Assembly (NCBI GenBank): GCA_047638695.1
Contig: JBLINY010000001.1
Coordinates: 62,001 to 126,000 of the forward strand
Length of the DNA: 64,000 nt
Direction: 5' to 3'
From: JAHECQ01 sp047638695
GTDB taxonomy: Bacteria; Actinomycetota; Acidimicrobiia; Acidimicrobiales; SZUA-35
In this document: one piece after another, positions 53,301 through 60,818 of the stretch
How the letters are laid out: each line of letters begins with the position of its first letter
How positions within the stretch are numbered: the first letter of the stretch is position 1
Position numbers and translations under genes: made by a program
The notes under the pieces: model-generated
What the model saw: only the letters and a program-made list of their open reading frames with translations
What the model was told of the DNA's origin: nothing
Database searches by the model: none

Positions 53301-55070
53301 ATGATCGGGGTCGATCGGCACATACGCCGCCCCCGCCGTCCAGATGCCAAGGAGAGCAACGACCTGATCGATCGATCGAGGCAACGAGACGCCAACGGCG
53401 TCGCCGGATTTGATGCCTGCCAAGTTCAGCCCATGAGCAACCAGCTGGGCTCCCTCCATCAGCTCGGCGAAACTGATCCGCGCTTCGTGGTGCCCTACCG
53501 AAGAGTGTTGGACGAGCGCAAGACCGTCAGGGTTGGCGGCTGCTGCGTCCTGTAACAACGCAAGCATCGTGGTGTCGTTGTCGAGTGATGCTCCGGTGGC
53601 ATTGACTTGCCGTAAGGCGGCTTCATCTGCTTCGGTCGTCAGCGGAAGCTGACGAGGACCAGCGGTGGCTGTTGGTATGGCCCGCAGGATGGTGACGAAC
53701 AGCTCGATGATGTCTGCCACATCTGCGGCCGACAATCGCAACGGGTCGAAGAGTGTGGCGAGATGTAAGTGGTCGTCGGGTCGCACCATGACCGTAAGCC
53801 CGTAGTGGGTTTGTTCGAACACGGTCTTGTCGGCCACCGCAAGGCTGGGGTCAGAAGCGGGCTGGGCCGTCGGGAAGTTCTCAAAGACCAAGACCGAGTC
53901 GAACAAGCTCTGCCCGGCTGGGAGTCGGGCCCAGCGGTGCATATCGGCCAGCGCCGCGTGCTGGTGCTCGATCGAGTCGAGCTGCTGACGCAAGATCGCC
54001 TGTAGCCATTCGGTCATTGGCGAGTCGTCATCGGTGTTCAGCCGCATTGGTAGGGCCGAGAGGAACATCCCAACGGTGTCTTCGACGCCGGCGAGGTCGG
54101 CCGGTCGTCCAGAAGTGACAACACCAAAGGTGACGTCGTTGGCGCCGCTGAAGCGGCCGAGAGCTGCCGCCCATGCGCCTTGGACCAGCGAGTTGAGCGT
54201 GACCCGGTTGGCCCGGGCAAATGCCTGCAGTGGTTCCACATCGACCCGGTCGATCGTTCGCTCGAGCCGTGCGGGCTCGTTGGTCGCAGCCGCGTCAGGG
54301 GCCGAGAGCTTGATTTCGGGCGCCCCGTGATGCTCGGCCAACAGGCCCGTCCAGTAACGCTCGGCGCTCGCGTTGTCTTGCTTCGCTAGCCACTCGACGT
54401 AGTTGCGGAAAGGGGGCGACGTACCGGTCTCCGATTCCGGCGCTCCCGGCGCGTTATAGCGCCTCAACGCTTCGTCGAACACCATGGTGGCCGACCAACC
54501 GTCAAGCAGGATGTGGTGAAAGTCCCAGATGAAATGCGAGCGTTCGTCGCTGATCGCTACCAACGTGAAACGGCTCACCGGTGCCCGTTGAAGGTCGAAC
54601 CCTTCGGCTCGGTTTCGGCGGGCGATCTCGTCGAGTTCCAGCGCGTCTCTGTCTCTGTCCCGCTCTCTGTCCCGCTCTCTGTCCCAGTCCGTGGCCTCGC
54701 CACTCCCTGCCGATTGGACAACCGAGCACTCGACCCAAGGCAGGGTGACTGTTTCTCGCACCACCTGAACCGGTGAACTGACTCCGCTCCAGACGAACGC
54801 GGTTCGAAGCGCTGGGTGCTCGGCGAAAACGGCGGCCCACACCGCTTTGAAGCGCTCCTGGTCGAGCGGGCCAACCAGATCACATCGGACCTGCTCGAAG
54901 TAGAGCTCCGGGTCAGGCTCTCGAAGAGCGTGATACAGCATGCCCTCCTGGGTCGGGACCAGGGGGTAGATGTCCGACACGTTCTTCACCACGCCTAACG
55001 TATCGAAGTGCTTCCCACCGAGTCCCGCGTCATACATGGGTTGTTCAGTGGCTTGGGAGTAGTTGCTCAT
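50370..55070 (-). CDS. Nonribosomal peptide synthetase 2: C-A-PCP-degenerate TE-TE (termination module)
   Basis: 1566 residues. The C domain has YPLVPTQEGMLYHAL near residue 35 and HHILLDG at 185, the wording common in domains that accept a D-residue. The A domain has TSGSTGLPKP at 647; V-D-W at 692, 693 and 696 with later T-T-S-F-A-D resembles the beta-alanine code (V-D-W-V-I-S-L-A-D). The PCP Ser is 1056. Residues 1105-1285 look like a thioesterase whose nucleophile elbow is gone (LLAHGEEAAHA). A second thioesterase has GGYSAGG (Ser1370) and GDHSS near the end. It would add beta-alanine to the NRPS1 product and release it. Acidic/basic DRER repeats interrupt the C domain near residues 128-142. 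Confidence 0.92.
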   Translation of the reverse strand: MSNYSQATEQPMYDAGLGGKHFDTLGVVKNVSDIYPLVPTQEGMLYHALREPDPELYFEQVRCDLVGPLDQERFKAVWAAVFAEHPALRTAFVWSGVSSPVQVVRETVTLPWVECSVVQSAGSGEATDWDRERDRERDRDRDALELDEIARRNRAEGFDLQRAPVSRFTLVAISDERSHFIWDFHHILLDGWSATMVFDEALRRYNAPGAPESETGTSPPFRNYVEWLAKQDNASAERYWTGLLAEHHGAPEIKLSAPDAAATNEPARLERTIDRVDVEPLQAFARANRVTLNSLVQGAWAAALGRFSGANDVTFGVVTSGRPADLAGVEDTVGMFLSALPMRLNTDDDSPMTEWLQAILRQQLDSIEHQHAALADMHRWARLPAGQSLFDSVLVFENFPTAQPASDPSLAVADKTVFEQTHYGLTVMVRPDDHLHLATLFDPLRLSAADVADIIELFVTILRAIPTATAGPRQLPLTTEADEAALRQVNATGASLDNDTTMLALLQDAAAANPDGLALVQHSSVGHHEARISFAELMEGAQLVAHGLNLAGIKSGDAVGVSLPRSIDQVVALLGIWTAGAAYVPIDPDHPATRQTQLQNRAGVEVLLTPDRLAEVVRAGQSAGNAPVADTIGRKVDPDGAACIIFTSGSTGLPKPVEIHHRGIINRCRWQLSAFPMTDDEVCLAKTTLNFVDHLWELWGPLIAGRKVVLLDDADVTDPNLFAAAVARHKIRRITLVPSLLDVLLDDLALAQTALRWITVSGETLSRRLADRVADQLRGVSLLNFYGMSECTADATWCEITADAAVASGGSVSIGRPLANMTVDVLDKQGRPVPVGVEGEIFVGGAGLATGYRGSPELTEADFVFLADSPDGTRRRMYRTGDLGRWNRCDESLQLSYLGRRDRQLKIRGVRVEPSEIEGELARHPLVREVVVSSVGDDTRRQLVAHVVPVDTDDAIDPPTILDWARDNLPTALVPSRLFVLERLPLLPTGKVDRGALAELDRDPQQEPQQDPRKEPRRATATTEVEKTMVGLWQDVLESAHAIGLDDDFFLIGGDSLLAVRLFSRIDREYSRDLALAEVFDAPTPRAMLDLLGLGESSTSSSAKPLYLLRATGSPHESSPFETLSRRLAGSANVVEIEVGNEVEATAALVRTANGSTGDAIDLLAHGEEAAHAIRVARRLAAAGSTVGLVAIIDGAVQHSDVDAVDTRLAAQLVFFEPSETDGKVPLLLAPELKSRLDDRSRWSPVATKVDTVVVPGTPDNLLLEPNVSWLAHLIEERLESEGWRYLVPISDPEGANRRLFAVHGEYGNVVGYRDLAVALGDTWSVVGIQASGVHGTQPLHRSIEEMAEAYIEEMLQMQPAGPYLIGGYSAGGTVAYEMTQRLIAEGHDVLPMVWFDHYKLGAVREESRSHQLLRVISGRAKALADPQALREGLTRREIRRKVNLIAADGSDDDEWWWAITKVAKDRAEAENLRGLKLRDNIRGARSRYDHAPYSAQIVLYEAHVIDAWREPDRGWSDHSYRLERVPVPGDHSSLLLAPNVEAIAADLRQRFPAPTSGAATTDQDI

Positions 55071-55691
55071 GAGGTGTCCGATTTAGACGGGCAGATCGAC
55101 CTGCATCCAGACGAACAGGGGGCGGTCGCGAACGCTTCGGCCAAGCGCATCCGGCATTTCGCGGCCGGCCGGGCGTGCGCACGAGCAGGCCTCCGCTCCC
55201 TCGGCCGGGGCGATGAACCGGTAATGACGGGGGATAATCGTCAACCGTTATGGCCGGCCGGCACTGAAGGTTCGATCTCACACACCGATGGGTTGTGTGT
55301 GGCTGTTGTCGCCCTGACCGAGGATCTAGCCGGTAGACGTATCGGCGTTGATGTCGAGCAGCGCGCCCGAGTTCGGCCCGAGCTCTATCGAAAGCTGTTC
55401 ACTGCGATCGAGATCGAGATCATTGAGGGCCTGCCGATCGGTGAACAAGCCGACGCAGCCACTGTGGCCTTCAGCGCCAAGGAGGCATTTTACAAAGCGC
55501 AGTACCCGATCACCGAGGCGTGGGTGAGCTTCACCGATGTTCGTATCGAACGCACCACTGGCGGGGCTCGGGCCCACCGCGTTACCGGCCTGCAGGCTCT
55601 TGATGCCGTGCAGTGGCCGGTTTCGGTTGGTGTTGACATCCGTGACCGGCACGTTGTCACCGCCGTCACCGTAGTTCCGGCCCGGGCATAA
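55008..55691 (+). CDS. 4'-phosphopantetheinyl transferase, Sfp/EntD type
   Basis: 227 residues. RHFAAGRACARAGL, WPAGTEGSISHTDGLC, RRIGVDVEQRA (Mg2+ site) and FSAKEAFYKAQYP are the transferase motifs. It converts apo-PCP domains to the holo form and probably serves both NRPSs and the free PCP. The GTG at 55008 fits the EntD-like N terminus (RVIHGLF...LHPDEQ), which means its 5' end overlaps the divergent NRPS2 start by 63 bp. It is followed 4 bp later by the exporter gene. Confidence 0.92.
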   Translation: MLPTESRVIHGLFSGLGVVAHEVSDLDGQIDLHPDEQGAVANASAKRIRHFAAGRACARAGLRSLGRGDEPVMTGDNRQPLWPAGTEGSISHTDGLCVAVVALTEDLAGRRIGVDVEQRARVRPELYRKLFTAIEIEIIEGLPIGEQADAATVAFSAKEAFYKAQYPITEAWVSFTDVRIERTTGGARAHRVTGLQALDAVQWPVSVGVDIRDRHVVTAVTVVPARA

Positions 55692-55695
55692 CCGA

Positions 55696-57474
55696 ATGCT
55701 GCCAACGTTCCTCAAGAGCTCACCGCTGCTCCAAAGTTTGCGGCTGCTCAGGCCCTACCTTCCACGTCGCTACCGCCTGTGGTTCGGCGCTCTGGCCATG
55801 GTTGGTTTGGCGGTCGGGGTACTCGAGGCCGCAGTTCTGGCTTTCCTCGGCCCCCTCACGTCGGCGCTTACCAGTGATGAAACGGTCGAGACGGTCGAAG
55901 TGTCGCTTCTCGGCTCGTTCCGGCCGTGGACATTGGTCGGTATTGGCCTTGTTCTCGTGCTGTTGGGTATTGGCCTCCGGGCGCTCGAGGCCATCTTGGT
56001 TGCGCGCATTGGAACGCTGCCCCTCAACCGCATGCGAGACGCATTGCTGCGTGGTTATCTGGGTGCCGATCATCGGCGCCAACAAGCCGAGCGAGCGGGC
56101 GAGCTCCAGGATCTCTTGAACTCCCATGTTCAACGAGCGGGCTTCGTTGTTTACTACATCGCAGCTGCGGTGGCGGCGGCGGCCATGTTCCTCGTGCTGG
56201 CAGCGGCGGCGGCCTTCGTTGATCTCAAGGCATTCGGCGTGATCGTCGGGGTCGTCGTCGTCCTATTCGTCGTCTTGCTGCCGCTCCAGCGGATCGCAAA
56301 GCGCTTCGGACGGCTGCAGAACGAGTCGAGCCTCCGCTATGCGGCCGATGCAGCCGAGGCGACAGCAGCCGCAACTGAAATTAGGTTCTTCAACGCCGAG
56401 CGGGTGGTGGGTGACGAGCTCGACCGCCAGGGCCAATTGGTCTCACATCAGATCTTCATGGCCAAGGTCAGCACCCAATTCACGCCCAACCTCTACCGCT
56501 CGTTGGTTTTGGGTCTGCTGCTCGTGGGCCTTGGTGCTCTGGTTGCTGGCTCATCGGTCACCGACTTCGCTTCGGCGAGCACCGTTGTGCTGCTGCTGGT
56601 GCGGGCCCTCATGACGAGCCAGAACCTCACCTCCTATACCCAGGCCGCGGCCGAGTGGGTCCCCTTCGTCGAGGAGATCGACGAACGGGTTCAGCAGTAC
56701 GGGCTTGCTCAGGTGCAGCGAGGTGAAGCGGTGTTGGGGCCGGTCGAACGGGTCGAGATGCAAGGCGTCGGGTTCCGCTACGACGACGAGTCGGGTGACG
56801 TGCTGCGTGAGATCGATCTTGGCATCGCCAAAGGCGAGAAAGTCGGCCTGCTGGGACATTCGGGCTCAGGAAAGTCAACCCTTCTGACCATCCTGCTGGG
56901 GCTCTACCAGCCAAGTGCCGGGCGGTGTTTGGTCAACGGCCGGCCAGCCCTCGACTACACGGCCGCCTCGTGGTCGGCGCAGGTCGCCACGGTGCCCCAA
57001 GAGCCCTTGATTCTGACCGCCTCGGTGAGGCAGAACGTCGAGTTCCATCGACCGGGCTACACGTTCGAACAGGTGGTGGCCGCCACCCGGGCTGCTGGCA
57101 TTCATGATGACATCCTTGATTGGCCCGAGGGCTATGACACGCTCATCGGTCGGCGAGGCGTGCGAGCGCTCTCGGGTGGCCAGCGACAGCGCATTTGTAT
57201 CGCTCGCGCCCTGCTCGGAGGCCCGAGTCTGCTTGTTCTGGACGAACCCACCAGCGCCCTCGACAAGGCGGCCGAGGCTGTGGTGAATCAAACAATCGAT
57301 GCCCTCGGAGCGGACTGTGCCGTCGTTGTCGTCTCGCATCGAGAGGCAGCTCTGGCTTCGTGCGATCGGCTGATCCGTCTCGACGACCGCTCGATCGCTG
57401 ATCACTCTGTCGCTGATCACCGAATGGGTTCAGAAGAGAGCGGTTCAGAGGAGAGCGGTTCAGAAGAGAGCTAG
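55696..57474 (+). CDS. ABC exporter, fused membrane and ATPase domains
   Basis: 592 residues. Six membrane helices (residues about 20-310) precede a nucleotide-binding domain with Walker A LLGHSGSGKST near residue 390, the signature LSGGQRQRICIARAL, Walker B LLVLDEPTSALD and an H-loop VVVSHREA. Half-transporter that would act as a homodimer, likely exporting the peptide or conferring self-resistance. The C-terminal tail consists of IADHSVADH and GSEES repeats with no counterpart in the family. Confidence 0.9.
   Translation: MLPTFLKSSPLLQSLRLLRPYLPRRYRLWFGALAMVGLAVGVLEAAVLAFLGPLTSALTSDETVETVEVSLLGSFRPWTLVGIGLVLVLLGIGLRALEAILVARIGTLPLNRMRDALLRGYLGADHRRQQAERAGELQDLLNSHVQRAGFVVYYIAAAVAAAAMFLVLAAAAAFVDLKAFGVIVGVVVVLFVVLLPLQRIAKRFGRLQNESSLRYAADAAEATAAATEIRFFNAERVVGDELDRQGQLVSHQIFMAKVSTQFTPNLYRSLVLGLLLVGLGALVAGSSVTDFASASTVVLLLVRALMTSQNLTSYTQAAAEWVPFVEEIDERVQQYGLAQVQRGEAVLGPVERVEMQGVGFRYDDESGDVLREIDLGIAKGEKVGLLGHSGSGKSTLLTILLGLYQPSAGRCLVNGRPALDYTAASWSAQVATVPQEPLILTASVRQNVEFHRPGYTFEQVVAATRAAGIHDDILDWPEGYDTLIGRRGVRALSGGQRQRICIARALLGGPSLLVLDEPTSALDKAAEAVVNQTIDALGADCAVVVVSHREAALASCDRLIRLDDRSIADHSVADHRMGSEESGSEESGSEES
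57427..57471 (+). repeat. 15-bp tandem repeat x3 at the end of the ABC exporter gene
   Basis: Three 15-base units (ggttcagaagagagc type) encode GSEES three times, directly before the stop codon. One base differs in the middle unit. A preceding 15-bp duplication encodes IADHSVADH. Confidence 0.92.
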
Positions 57475-57725
57475 GCCTGCTGACTGCCGAAGGTTCGATC
57501 GACGAAGCTGATCATCAAGTCGACGGTCTGGAAGTGCTCGAGCACGATGTCGGTCGGCTCAATCACGACGTCGGTTCGATCCTCGATCCAGGCCACGATG
57601 TCGACGACGCCGAGCGAATCGACGAGTCCAGTCAGCAGCAGGTCGGTGTCCGATGAGATCTCAACCGTTGGGTCGAGCGAGATGTCCTCGTTGATCATCT
57701 TCAGAAGGTCGTGGCGGATGTCCAT
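57471..57725 (-). CDS. Free-standing peptidyl carrier protein
   Basis: 84 residues with the carrier-protein fold. The phosphopantetheine Ser is in LLLTGLVDSLGVVDIVAW near residue 37. It lies 21 bp after the adenylation enzyme gene and probably receives its amino acid, in the manner of PltL with PltF. It converges with the exporter gene, overlapping 4 bp. Confidence 0.9.
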   Translation of the reverse strand: MDIRHDLLKMINEDISLDPTVEISSDTDLLLTGLVDSLGVVDIVAWIEDRTDVVIEPTDIVLEHFQTVDLMISFVDRTFGSQQA

Positions 57726-57746
57726 CAGCAGGGTTTCGTCTTCTTC

Positions 57747-59336
57747 CTAGCCAGCAGATGCGGCAAGCGATTTCCGTACTGCCGCTCGGTCGATCTTCCC
57801 GCTGGCCGTCATCGGGAGAGTCGCTTCCAGGCGAAAGTTGGTTGGCACGGCCACGGGAGCGAGTTGCCCAGCACACCAGCGCTTTATCGCCCGCACATCG
57901 AGGGCTGCGCCATCCTTGAGCACAACGCAGGCCACAAGCTGCATTTCGCCCGATCGGTCGGCATCTTCGATGGCGGCCACGACGGCATGCTCAACCCCCG
58001 GAGCATCGGTGAGCGTCGCCTCGATCGCCTCAAGCTCGAGACGAAAGCCTCTGATTTTGACCTGATGATCGCGGCGCCCGAGGTACCAAAAGGTGTCGCC
58101 ATGGCGTTCGACGATGTCGCCGGTTGCATACCACGGCCAAGCGTCGCTGGCGTTGGGGGTGAGACGAGCGGCAGTGAGCTCTGGCAATTGCCAATAGCTG
58201 GTCATGCTGGTTGGGGCCGAGACAATAAGCTCGCCGGGCTCGCCTTCAGCAACGTCTTCACCGCGCTCGTTCACCAGCCGCCAATCGCAGTCAGGCCAGA
58301 GGCGTCCGATAGGTACGTTGACGCCTGCCCGGGGCGCAACGTCGACGTCGTAACTGGTGACGACGTTTGTCTCGGCCGGGCCGTACAAGTTGGTGACAGG
58401 TACGCCAGGAAGTGCGGTCATGAGTTCGGCCAACGCCCCAGGGGCATAGGCCTCGCCAGCATAGCCGATGTGTTCGAGAGCGGACAGGTCGCGGTCGGCC
58501 AAAGCCCCGCGTTCCTGCAGCTGGCGCAAGAGAAACGGCACTGCGTAGATATGGGTGACCCCTTCGTCGGCTAGGCGCTGCGACAGCGACGCCGGAAATC
58601 GTTGCTCGGCCTCGCTGATGGTCACCGCTGACGCACCTGCGAGCGGGGCTGAGTAGAGCTCGAACGTCGACATGTCGAAGTGCAACGGGGGAATGCCCGC
58701 CACCCGGGCTCCGGCCCGGAGCCGATGATGTTCAATGGCGGTGACGGCATAAGCCCAGCCGCTCCGATGGCTGTGCACGATGCCCTTCGGTACACCTGTC
58801 GAACCGCTGGTGAAGATCACGTATGCCGGATCTTCCGGATCGACCTGCGGGAGCTCGAGCTGAGCTGTGTTGGTCGTCGTCGTTCGACGACTGTCAGCTG
58901 CTCGCCGCCAGTCGAGTAGACGGTCGGGGTCAATGCCGAGATCGTTGAGCGGATCGAGCGACCCGGTTGCAAATATCGGAACCGGCGATGCGGCCAGCGC
59001 CGGACCGAGCTTGCGGGCCAGTGCATCAGCCGCACCGATAACGGCCGCTGCCTGGATCTGCTCGAGAATCGACTGAAGGGCAGCCGACGCGCCGAGCGGA
59101 TCGAGAGGCACCACAACGGCTCCTGCCCTAAGCACAGCGTGGACAGCGAGGAATGACTCGGTCGACTTCGGATGGAGTATCGCCACCCTGGCGCCGGGGG
59201 TTATGCCGACGTCGATCAGCGCGGCAGCTGCGGCAGCCGTTGCGAGCTCGACATCGCGCCATGCAAGGGTGACGCCGTCGAGGCCCACCAGGCCTGCGTC
59301 CGGATGACCGGCCGCGGCAGTGACGGCCAGCGGCAA
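57747..59336 (-). CDS. Free-standing adenylation enzyme, likely L-prolyl-PCP ligase
   Basis: 529 residues. A3 is FTSGSTGVPKG near residue 180, A5 is LYGPAET, A8 is YLGRRDHQVKIRGFRLE and A10 is MTASGKIDR. It lacks C, PCP or TE domains. The A4 region HFDMSTFELY keeps the Asp that binds an alpha-amino group. My by-eye code is D-M-F-Y-G-A-L-V-V, sharing Tyr, Ala, Leu and Val positions with the PltF-type proline code as I recall it. The start at TTG 59336 is the first available; the frame continues upstream without a start. Proline is the best guess because of its PCP and dehydrogenase neighbours. Confidence 0.8.
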   Translation of the reverse strand: MPLAVTAAAGHPDAGLVGLDGVTLAWRDVELATAAAAAALIDVGITPGARVAILHPKSTESFLAVHAVLRAGAVVVPLDPLGASAALQSILEQIQAAAVIGAADALARKLGPALAASPVPIFATGSLDPLNDLGIDPDRLLDWRRAADSRRTTTTNTAQLELPQVDPEDPAYVIFTSGSTGVPKGIVHSHRSGWAYAVTAIEHHRLRAGARVAGIPPLHFDMSTFELYSAPLAGASAVTISEAEQRFPASLSQRLADEGVTHIYAVPFLLRQLQERGALADRDLSALEHIGYAGEAYAPGALAELMTALPGVPVTNLYGPAETNVVTSYDVDVAPRAGVNVPIGRLWPDCDWRLVNERGEDVAEGEPGELIVSAPTSMTSYWQLPELTAARLTPNASDAWPWYATGDIVERHGDTFWYLGRRDHQVKIRGFRLELEAIEATLTDAPGVEHAVVAAIEDADRSGEMQLVACVVLKDGAALDVRAIKRWCAGQLAPVAVPTNFRLEATLPMTASGKIDRAAVRKSLAASAG

Positions 59337-59400
59337 GACGTCGCTGAGCAGCCCAGCAGAGGGGAGGGGAGTTGTCGGCAGGAGAGACGAGACGTCGATT

Positions 59401-59425
59401 CATCTGATGGTACCGATCATCTGAT
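59401..59425. promoter_or_regulatory. Direct repeat in the divergent ligase/dehydrogenase promoter region
   Basis: The octamer CATCTGAT occurs at 59401-59408 and 59418-59425, a 17-bp period. It lies between the adenylation enzyme gene and the dehydrogenase gene. It could bind a regulator of both. Confidence 0.3.
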
Positions 59426-59493
59426 TTCAGGTGCAGGAGGTCTCTTGCCCACCGGAATCCGGGTCGGCTGGGCGATTCGTTGCTGTTGCGAGC

Positions 59494-60726
59494 ATGCAGT
59501 TCGGTGCTACAGCTTTTCCTGTGCGCCTGCTCGCTGGCCGTGAGACGGCCGATCCTCTCGATGCCCTCCTGATGCTGAACCATCCGATCAAGGAGATGGC
59601 CAGATCGTGGGCCGCCGATCTCGTCAAACCAGCGGTCGACGGGATGATTGACCGCGCGATCTGGAAGCTGGCAGCCGAGGCAGGGGTGCAGGGGTTACTG
59701 GTCGACGAGAAGCGCGGTGGCTCGGGTGGCAGCGCCGTGGACGCAATGCTCGTCTTCGAAGGTCTGGGCAGTGGCACCGATGACAACGGCTTGACTTTCG
59801 CCTTGGCGTCACAGGTGTTCGCCATGCAACGTGCCTTTGTCGGTTCGGCCAGCGATGAACAACTCGATCGGTGGCTTTCCGCCCTGCTCGCCGGCGACGC
59901 CTTCGGTTCGTTCGCTATGTCCGAACCAGACGCCGGATCTGACACCTCGACGCTGGCGACCCTGGCCGTCGAGCAGCCCGACGGCAGCTATGTGCTGAAC
60001 GGAACGAAGGCATGGGTGACCCTCGGCCCCGTGTGCGACGTGGCCATTGTTTTTGCGTCAACCGACCCCGACAAGGGCACGTGGGGGACAACCGCGTTCT
60101 TGATCGATGCGGAGACTCCCGGATTCCTGAGGGGTCCGGCGGTCGAGAAGATGGGGCTTCGGAGTTGTCCGTTTGGCGAGCTGGTCCTGACCGATTGCCG
60201 GGTACCAGCCTCAGCGGTATTGGGACGTCCTGGATCGGGTGCTGCCATCTTCAACAGGACGGTCGAGGCCGAGCGGCTTTTCCTTTACGCCGCGCAACTC
60301 GGGGCCATGGAACGGGTCCTAGGACGAGCTTCCGAGCAGGCGCGAACCCGCCAGCAGGGTGGTCGCAGCATTGGCTCGCATCAGGCGGTGTCGCACCGAA
60401 TCGTCGATATGAAGGTGCGGCACGAGGCGGCCCGGCTGTTGGCCTACAAAGCAGCTGCTCTGATTGATCGGGGTGAGCCCATCGGCTTGGCCGCCGCACT
60501 GGCCAAGCTGCAGATCGCAGAGAACACCGTGGAGTCAGCTATCGATGCAATGCGAGTGTTCGGGGCGAGCGGGTACACGGTCGAGGTAGGCCTTGAAGCC
60601 GAGGTACGCGATGCGCTGGGCGGGCTGGCCTACAGCGGAACGGTAGACGTCACTCGGAACATCGTGGCCGGACTGCTGCATCTCGATCGACCCGGGCGAC
60701 GAACCAAAGAACGGCAAACCGAGTAA
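59494..60726 (+). CDS. Acyl-CoA dehydrogenase family flavoprotein, likely L-prolyl-PCP dehydrogenase
   Basis: 410 residues from the ATG at 59494; a GTG at 59431 gives 431. FAMSEPDAGSDTS and LNGTKAWVT mark the FAD site. LRSCPFGELVLTDCRVP and YSGTVDVTRNIVAG resemble PigA/PltE-type enzymes, which oxidise prolyl-S-PCP to pyrrolyl-2-carboxyl-S-PCP. The companion PCP and adenylation enzyme are divergent next door, which strengthens the call. An ordinary short-chain acyl-CoA dehydrogenase is the alternative. Confidence 0.8.
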   Translation: MQFGATAFPVRLLAGRETADPLDALLMLNHPIKEMARSWAADLVKPAVDGMIDRAIWKLAAEAGVQGLLVDEKRGGSGGSAVDAMLVFEGLGSGTDDNGLTFALASQVFAMQRAFVGSASDEQLDRWLSALLAGDAFGSFAMSEPDAGSDTSTLATLAVEQPDGSYVLNGTKAWVTLGPVCDVAIVFASTDPDKGTWGTTAFLIDAETPGFLRGPAVEKMGLRSCPFGELVLTDCRVPASAVLGRPGSGAAIFNRTVEAERLFLYAAQLGAMERVLGRASEQARTRQQGGRSIGSHQAVSHRIVDMKVRHEAARLLAYKAAALIDRGEPIGLAAALAKLQIAENTVESAIDAMRVFGASGYTVEVGLEAEVRDALGGLAYSGTVDVTRNIVAGLLHLDRPGRRTKERQTE

Positions 60727-60731
60727 AAGCT

Positions 60732-60818
60732 AAGCCAGGAAGCATGACGCCAGGAAGTAAGCCAGAAAGCATGAAGCCAGAAAGCATGAAGTCAGAAAGC
60801 ATGAAGCCAGGAAGCATG
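60732..60818 (+). repeat. 15-bp repeat carrying multiple ATG start codons
   Basis: About six units of the form aagccagRaagcatg, one of them shortened and altered. Each unit ends in an ATG in the same frame as the HupE-like gene (60744, 60771, 60786, 60801, 60816, with another at 60819). Several units have AGGAAG just before the ATG. Confidence 0.9.

Noticed and set aside
60732..60818. Repeat array as a CRISPR or intergenic palindromic repeat
   Set aside because: Contiguous 15-bp units without spacers that encode protein in the frame of the following gene.
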